A stretch of 64,000 bases of DNA from Phlyctochytrium arcticum (taxonomy: Eukaryota > Chytridiomycota > Chytridiomycetes > Chytridiales > Chytridiaceae): assembly GCA_025602905.1 (NCBI GenBank), contig JAHLKI010000010.1:248001-312000 (forward strand). Reading direction: 5' to 3'. Positions 57,979-64,000 of this stretch are shown piece by piece. Within the stretch, counting starts at the first letter, position 1. Every line of letters begins with the position of its first letter. The position numbers and the translations under genes are program-made. Under the pieces are notes generated by a model. The model saw nothing but the letters and a program-made list of their open reading frames with translations. It was not told the DNA's origin and did no database searches.

Positions 57979-59770
57979 ATGGTAAGCTTGGAGCAAAGAT
58001 ATCCGGTCACTTCGTGCGCTCTGGCGTGTGATGTGGACGCGTCAGATGCTCCGACTAGACTGCAACCTTTCCAGTCATTTATTTAACGTGGTTATTTAGG
58101 ACGAGACCTACGATGTTATCGTCTTGGGCACGGGTTTAACCGAATGCATTCTCTCTGGCCTTCTCTCTGTTGAAGGCAAAAAAGTCTTGCATATGGACCG
58201 AAATGATTATTACGGTGGAGAGAGTGCAAGTTTGAACTTGACTCAGGCAAGTTAACATCTTTTATACATATCCAACGGAATATCCAACTAAATCAAATGA
58301 CCAATAGCTTTACCGCAAGTTTCGAAATGGGCAAGAGCCTCCCAGCCAGTTTGGACGAGACCGTGATTGGAACGTCGATTTGATCCCAAAGTTTGCCATG
58401 GCATCCGGTGAATTCACAAACATCCTGTACCACACCGATGTCACTCGCTACCTCGAGTTCCGTCAAATTGCCGGCAGTTACGTGTACCGTGATGGTCGCA
58501 TTTCAAAGGTCCCCTCCAACCAAACCGAGGCCGTGTCGAGCCCTCTGATGGGCATCTTTGAGAAGCGTCGCGCCAAGAAGTTTTTCGAGTTCGTGCAAGC
58601 TTACGATTTCAACAACCCAGCCACTCATCAAGGTATGTTGGATTACCCCCTGACAAGAGTACAAATTTCTGATGTCAATCTAGGTTTGGACTTGGCCACT
58701 GTTCCTATGTCCGAAGTTTACCGCAAGTTTGGGCTCGAGGCCGGCACGCAAGACTTTTTGGGTCACGCTCTGGCTTTGCATTTGGACGACAACTATATCA
58801 ACCAACCCGCCAAGGAGACCTATGAGCGAATTTGCTTGTACATGAACTCCATGGCACGTTACGGCAAAAGCCCCTACATTTACCCCTTGTATGGACTTGG
58901 CGAGCTCCCACAAGGTTTCGCTCGGTATGGTTTGGCTACGATCGCTCATGAATTCTTTGTCCTAATGACCATTTGATCAGTCTGAGTGCAATCTATGGCG
59001 GTACCTACATGCTCAACAAGAAGATTGACGAGATTATCTACGAAGATGGCAAGGTTGTGGGTGTCAAAAGTGAAGGCGAGGTACGCAGAATACAGTTTTT
59101 ATGTTAGTTTCAAGGTCTAACGGAAGTCCTGCAATCAGACCGCAAAGACAAAGGCGGTCATTGGCGACCCTAGCTACTTCACCGATAAAGTGAAGAAAGT
59201 TGGCCAGGTCGTTCGCGCGATTTGCATCCTCACCCACCCCATCCCAAACACAGCAGACGCGGATTCCATTCAGATCGTAATTCCCCAGAAACAAGTCAAC
59301 CGACAGCACGGTATGTGTTTTTTTTCACTTAGCAGCATCTAGTTGTCATCTGACATGTTCTGCAGACATTTACATTGCTGCCGTTTCCTACGCACACAAT
59401 GTTGCCAACAAGGATCACTGGACCGCCATCGTGTCCACAATCGTGGAAACATCAACCCCAGAGAAGGAATTGGAACCTGCCCTTGCTCTTTTGGGACCAA
59501 TTGCTGAGAAGTATGTGGAAGGTACAAGGTTACAAAACGTTATCATGACTTATATATCTCTCTTTCAGGTTTGTTGGAGTATCTGATCTATTTGAGCCTG
59601 TTGCCGACGGTAGTACTGATGGCATCTACATCTCCAAATCCTACGATGCGACAAGTCATTTCGAAACCACTTGCCAAGATGTAAAGGACCTTTACAAGCG
59701 AGTGACGGGCAATGACTTGAAGGTGGAAGGAAAAGTCAAGAAACAGGAGGAGGGAGCTGGTGCGGCTTGA
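57979..59770 (+). CDS. GDI1: Rab GDP-dissociation inhibitor (GDI)
   Basis: Eight exons: 57979-57981, 58100-58246, 58308-58632, 58684-58924, 58981-59080, 59139-59310, 59366-59510, 59569-59770; 444 residues. The protein extracts prenylated, GDP-bound Rab GTPases from membranes and recycles them. Landmarks are [20 protein letters not shown] (FAD-like fold, sequence-conserved region 1), [17 protein letters not shown] (Rab-binding platform), [39 protein letters not shown] (SCR3) and [14 protein letters not shown] (the effector-loop region). The first exon is the start codon alone; the codon after the 118-bp intron is GAC (MDETYDVIV..., as in yeast Gdi1). The intron after exon 2 has a GC donor (GCAAGT), the typical form of GC-AG introns. 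The protein ends AGAA without a prenylation motif, unlike REP. Confidence 0.95.
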
Positions 59771-59838
59771 GCGTAATCTATGACCTTGAACATCTGTAGA
59801 AATAGTATCTCTTTCCTACTATCCACAACAGTATGACT

Positions 59839-60266
59839 CTATTGAGAATCTGCGTCCTTTTCTATCGTTGCAGGACTTTTGTTCTGGTCTACTGGGGGTA
59901 TATTGCTCGCGGACTGCGCACTATCATCCTCATCATTCGATGGGGTAGTCTCTTGAAGTATTGCGTCTATCTTTTGCATTAATGAATCCGTTCGTGACTC
60001 CAAGTGATCTAAAGCATTGTTTGCGGTATCCTGTAAAGATCGGGCATGAATTTGATGTCAGCCAGAGTTTTGCGACAAGGATTACTCACCATTTGCTTCA
60101 TCAACCCCGCTACATCCATTTGGTCCAACAGAGCAAGATCGGCATCTCCTGCACCGTCCTCGGATGAAGCTAGGCCGCCCCCGCTGACAGAGGACAGCAA
60201 TGCTGCCAGGTTGGCGGGCAAGGTGGGGTCGTCTGCGCCGTTCAGAATCGGATAGTCGTGTGTCAT
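59839..60266 (-). CDS. Small acidic coiled-coil protein, unknown
   Basis: Two exons on the minus strand (60090-60266, 59839-60030), 122 residues, phase-0 intron with GTGAGT donor. The N-terminal half is Ala/Leu/Ser/Gly-rich and acidic; residues about 52-88 (DQMDVAGLMKQM then LDHLESRTDSLMQKIDAILQ) form heptads of a coiled coil; the tail is acidic and disordered. An acceptor-like TTTTTAG just upstream (about 60283) with open frame SGDSIEQ means that a further 5' exon cannot be excluded. No family recognised. Confidence 0.55.
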
Positions 60267-60379
60267 TTGTTCGATGCTGTCACCGCTCTAAAAACAAACG
60301 CCGGCGCGTCAGTCCACAAAACTGAAGTCAAGCAAGCAATCGGCGAAGCGATCAGTGGATGCTGCTGCAGAGGTTCAGG

Positions 60380-61373
60380 ATGAATTTCGCCTATACCTTG
60401 ATGTCGCATAGAGGGGGCAGTTTGGAAAGAGTAGAAAACACTTTACCGGGTAAGTATCATCATCAACACTTCAAGGTGCCAGTTGAGACTAAACATTGGT
60501 ATGATTTTTAGCGTTTAGGTATTCGGCAAAGGAGCTCAAGGTGGATTTACTGGAACTGGACTGTTATTTGACCAAGGACGGACAAGGTATTTCATTGCTG
60601 GGTGTGGCAAAGAGTTTTGATAGGTCTAATGTTTCGTGTATAGTGGTCATCTTTCACGACAAGACGTTACTTCGCCTATGTGGGGTTCCAGGATCCATAG
60701 GAGACTAGTCAGTTGAGATCGCAGTATGACGCCTTTCTCATATCGGGTTTAAATGTTGTCAAACAGCAACTACCAAGATCTTCCACCCCTGCTCATTCCA
60801 CCCCCATTACAGGACATTCAGGCAGTGGTCAACGACAAGGAGAGTATCCGTATCCCGTTACTCTCAGATCTGCTAAAGGAGTTTCCAAAGTACCCCATGC
60901 AGATTGATGTCAAACAGGGGCCGAGCGAGCTTGTGAATAAAGTGGGGAATATGATTCGTCAACATGGGCGGCAAAAGGCGACGATATGGGGCAGTTTTCG
61001 CGAGCCCCAGAATACATGGTGTCGAACGCGATTTCCCGAGATTCCCCATTTCTTTACGTTGAGACGAATGGCGAGTTCGTTTTTGCTCTATAGTGTGGGA
61101 CTGTTGTCATGGATGCCACTGCGGGAATCGGCCATGATTATGCCCAACCTCAAATGGTTCATGTGGCCTGGGTTTGCAAGGGCCATCAATGAGCGCGGCG
61201 TGCCCATTATTTTGTTTGGGATTCCTGGAGGCGGCATTAATACAACAGAAGGATGGGAGGCTGCCAAGAAGTTTGGAGCGAATGGGATATGTTCTGATAG
61301 GCCAGCTGCGTTACAGGCTTGGCTGCAGAATAACAGACTGCGCCGGGTTGATGAGTCGCTGAAGGAGCGATGA
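60380..61373 (+). CDS. Glycerophosphodiester phosphodiesterase domain protein
   Basis: Four exons (60380-60449, 60512-60586, 60644-60707, 60767-61373), 271 residues. The GDPD TIM-barrel signature is at the N-terminus: LMSHRGGSLERVENTLPAFR (catalytic His-Arg), LLELDCYLTKDGQVVIFHD (Glu-x-Asp metal ligands and the second His) then LLRLCGVPGSIGDY. Later strands include YPMQIDVKQGPSELV and GICSDRPAALQAWL. These enzymes hydrolyse glycerophosphodiesters, or lysophospholipids in the GDE4/7 group, to a glycerol phosphate and an alcohol. It starts directly at the catalytic domain, without the N-terminal membrane anchor of GDE4/GDE7; a hydrophobic segment (SSFLLYSVGLLSWMPL) lies in the second half. Confidence 0.88.
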
Positions 61374-61476
61374 ACTATCTAGACCGTAGGATCATGTTTG
61401 TTGTATAAAGGACAATTTATGCAGAAAATCTATGTACATGTTGTTTTTTTTCGAGTAACAAAGCTGATATAACAGT

Positions 61477-64000
61477 TCAGACAACCAAATCCAGTTCGTA
61501 GCGCTCAAACGTGTGCCCCGGCTCATTTTCAATCCGCGGGTACATGGCCACCAGAGCGTCTTGACTTCCAATATAGAGATTGTTGTAAATCTTCCAGTAA
61601 ATTTCGCGGACACGACGGGCAGGGTGGAATAAGCCTTGAAGGACATACTGCATAATGACGGATGGGCCAAGTGCGACCCGCAGACCGTCAATAGCTTCCA
61701 TAACGGCATTGATAACGTGGGGTGAGGTTTCGAAAATGTTGGGCCATACGTGATTGAGTAAATGGAGGAGGGCGTCCTCACAGCCCAGACCAAAGACACC
61801 CAGCGACATGTGTTTGACGGTTGCACAAGCCGTTTGACGGTGAACGAGATCGCGGTCCATCAGCGCATCTTCGAGGAGAGGTGTGACGGCATAAATGTAA
61901 TCTTTGCCCATTTCTCCGATATACTCGAAAAGGAAGGAAAGGGATTTCAACACTCCGTTTTGGACGTTGAGTTCGGGGACCCGGTATTCGTTCATTAGGG
62001 CTGGGAGCACGGTGAATGGCGAACACGTCTCGGCCACAATGGCAATAGCAACAGTCGTGCAAACACGGTTCTGTCGTTCTTGAACCTTCAAGTTATTGAG
62101 AAGGGTGGCGAGAACATCTTGTGGACCAATAGCTTTGGCAATGTAACCAAAAGTATTGACGGTAGCTCGTCGAATCCCCTTTTTGTGCGCCTTGAGCATA
62201 TCTAGCAGCTCAAAACAGATTCGCATCCATTCTCGGGGCGACACGAATTCGGCGCCACGGTCAGCGATCCGACCAACCAAATCAATACAATTCTCTTGGA
62301 CCTTCTCGTGTCGATTCTTCAGAATGGGTGTCAGCCGCGGCAACAAGTCTTTGATGGGCGGTGTCATGTTGCTCATTCCAATTACATTCACAATCGACTT
62401 TAACGCTCGTAGAATGGAGCCCAAGACTTCGGGGTATTCTTCTCCGAGGTATTCGTACAAAACCACACCAAGTTGTCCCATCAGCTTTTCTTCACCACAC
62501 GTCTTCATGACCACTGCAATCCGTGAAATCAAATCGGCCGCCTGCTGTCGCACTTTGGCACTCTTGTTGTTCAATCGCCACAAAATGGTTGAGCAAATCT
62601 GCTGCAGGTAGGGTTTGACACGAAGTCCCAACGAGTTGACTGCTGTTCCAAACCCATTGAGCATCACAACATCCTCAACCGTTTGTTCCTGGAACGCATA
62701 CAAAACACCATCAATCAGTGTGACTTCCAGGCGCGCGTCAACGTCCGATGTGCCCAATTCGCTGACGACCTTGTCGATCGTCTCCATGACCATTTTTCGG
62801 TAAGGCTCAGACTCGTCCTTGAGGTCTTCCACAATGCGGCCGACAATTTCCGCCACACCCACTTTCTGGGCCAACTCGACCGTGGTTTCAACAAGTTGTT
62901 TGTAATTTCGGCGGTCCAATGCCATACGTCGGACCCAAAAGTGAGTGAAAAACTCGGGTAAAATCTCTTCTTTGATGTAAGCAGGCTCGACTCCATTCGT
63001 CGCTGAACATTGCTTGACCACTTTCAATACAATCTTTTTCATCTCTTCATCCGGAGACTGAAACTCTCGAATCAGAATAATCATGACTTCTTTCGTAAAG
63101 TAGCTGGCATACTCGGCATCCATCAATGGAATAATGTATCCAATGGCTTTCAGGAACGCAGCGAGACCCTTTCCACGATGTTTCATGATTCCAGCACGTA
63201 AGGGTCGCAAAACAATATCAAATGACTCGATACCATAGGGGGCAGCAGCCTCGGCCAGGGCAGCAATGGCAAGGGCGGCAATGGTTCGGACTTTTTGTTG
63301 CTCGTCATCCAGACCGTGGGCAATGGCTTCCACGAGACTTTTGAGGTGAGGAAGAATCGCACATCCCAACAGAATAGCAATTTGCTGGACAATCTTGATA
63401 CCCGTGTGTCGTGCCTGCCATGATTTCTTTGACCGACAGACAGCTTTCAAGAACGGTAAGAGGGCAGGAATACCCAATGCAGATGCAACGACCGAGAATG
63501 CTCGGGCAGTGGTGTTTCGCACATATTCATCCACGTGGTCGATATCCGGTCGCATGGTGGCAATCATGGTGGCCAAACCAGCAGCCTTACTCAGATTACT
63601 AATGATTTCACGACCCTCAACTCGAGCATAATAATCCTCGTCAATCAAAAGTGGCTCAATGACAACCAGAATCTTGTGGACATAGGGACGGACCAAATCA
63701 TCGAGCTTGTACAGGACCCGATCGATGACTTTGACCAGCAAGTGACGTTCCTGGTCTTCCAACGTGGGAGACATGAGCAGCGGGAGGATCTGGTTGAACA
63801 GAGGACCAGCTCCAAACTCGCGCGCCTTGTCTGTGATTTGTCGAAGGGCAGTCTTACGCAAGGGAGGTGTTCCGTTTTTGATTTTGAGCAAAAGTCTCAT
63901 GATTTTCCGCTCCTTCAATTCTTCAACACTCATCTCGGCCTCATCTTTCTCATCCATCAGCTTGGCAAAATGTTGCATATCCTCAGGCTTAAAGAACTGG
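61477..64000 (-). CDS. SF3B1: Splicing factor 3B subunit 1 (SF3B1/Prp10), 3' part, truncated by window end
   Basis: One continuous minus-strand frame from the right edge to the stop at 61477 encodes the last about 840 residues, nearly the whole HEAT-repeat domain. It is strongly conserved: [100 protein letters not shown] and the C-terminal [18 protein letters not shown]. In the U2 snRNP this solenoid closes around the branch-site helix. The residues aligned with human hotspot positions H662, K666 and K700 (RHTGIK, QQKVR) are all the normal amino acids. The N-terminal U2AF-ligand region lies outside the window. No intron in 2.5 kb. Convergent with the GDPD gene (103 bp). Confidence 0.97.
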   Translation of the reverse strand, partial: QFFKPEDMQHFAKLMDEKDEAEMSVEELKERKIMRLLLKIKNGTPPLRKTALRQITDKAREFGAGPLFNQILPLLMSPTLEDQERHLLVKVIDRVLYKLDDLVRPYVHKILVVIEPLLIDEDYYARVEGREIISNLSKAAGLATMIATMRPDIDHVDEYVRNTTARAFSVVASALGIPALLPFLKAVCRSKKSWQARHTGIKIVQQIAILLGCAILPHLKSLVEAIAHGLDDEQQKVRTIAALAIAALAEAAAPYGIESFDIVLRPLRAGIMKHRGKGLAAFLKAIGYIIPLMDAEYASYFTKEVMIILIREFQSPDEEMKKIVLKVVKQCSATNGVEPAYIKEEILPEFFTHFWVRRMALDRRNYKQLVETTVELAQKVGVAEIVGRIVEDLKDESEPYRKMVMETIDKVVSELGTSDVDARLEVTLIDGVLYAFQEQTVEDVVMLNGFGTAVNSLGLRVKPYLQQICSTILWRLNNKSAKVRQQAADLISRIAVVMKTCGEEKLMGQLGVVLYEYLGEEYPEVLGSILRALKSIVNVIGMSNMTPPIKDLLPRLTPILKNRHEKVQENCIDLVGRIADRGAEFVSPREWMRICFELLDMLKAHKKGIRRATVNTFGYIAKAIGPQDVLATLLNNLKVQERQNRVCTTVAIAIVAETCSPFTVLPALMNEYRVPELNVQNGVLKSLSFLFEYIGEMGKDYIYAVTPLLEDALMDRDLVHRQTACATVKHMSLGVFGLGCEDALLHLLNHVWPNIFETSPHVINAVMEAIDGLRVALGPSVIMQYVLQGLFHPARRVREIYWKIYNNLYIGSQDALVAMYPRIENEPGHTFERYELDLVV

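Noticed and set aside
1..64000. tRNA or rRNA genes
   Set aside because: I looked through the intergenic stretches for the A- and B-box words and cloverleaf-like pairing and found none I could support by eye; a covariance search (tRNAscan-SE) would settle it.

Overview
The window is eukaryotic nuclear DNA from a fungus. Genes are split by many short introns (about 50-150 bp) with GT-AG ends and CTAAC/CTGAC-like branch sites, spaced by a few hundred bases, and encode typical fungal housekeeping proteins: an Rpd3-type histone deacetylase, exocyst Sec6, ALG10, ERV1, a Rab GDI and SF3B1. Nothing in it fixes the phylum. The intron richness and the decayed insert carrying a Cys-rich/nuclease-like protein would fit an early-diverging (zoosporic) fungus, but that is inference.

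Layout. 0-5.3 kb: a perilipin-like lipid-droplet protein and an ACSS3-type short-chain acyl-CoA synthetase with a mitochondrial presequence. 5.3-15.9 kb: a gene-poor block holding two diverged copies of one repeat unit (about 5.8-6.9 and 13.3-14.3 kb). The second copy runs into a nucleoplasmin-like (FKBP-NPL) gene, followed by a broken SNF2 helicase remnant. The block also has small tandem repeats and a pair of perfect hairpins at 12.1-12.2 kb. 15.9-28.7 kb: ERV1, histone deacetylase, a peroxisomal acyl-CoA dehydrogenase, a GST-like membrane protein, an Mpv17/PMP22 protein, SEC6 and a C2H2 transcription factor. 28.7-46.9 kb: ALG10, a propeller-like protein, a long helical-repeat protein, a CCR4/Angel-type nuclease with an eIF4E-binding motif, an M3 oligopeptidase and a cytochrome b5-acyl-CoA dehydrogenase fusion. 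47.1-50.2 kb: about 2.8 kb of inserted-looking DNA with a decayed Cys-rich plus nuclease-like gene, bounded by two about 141-bp direct repeats. The repeats are copies of the 5' end (mitochondrial presequence) of the next gene, MRM1. 50.1-64 kb: MRM1, a BRCT-containing family X DNA polymerase, a disordered repeat protein, a small membrane protein, Rab GDI, a coiled-coil protein, a glycerophosphodiester phosphodiesterase and the 3' part of SF3B1, which runs off the window.

Themes. Several genes belong to lipid and fatty-acid metabolism (perilipin-like, ACSS3, two acyl-CoA dehydrogenases, GDPD) or to mitochondria/peroxisomes (ERV1, MRM1, Mpv17). There is no operon-like organisation; neighbours are arranged as divergent or convergent pairs. 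Exon boundaries below were worked out by hand from reading frame, splice consensus and protein-family conservation; multi-exon features are given as the span from start codon to stop codon.
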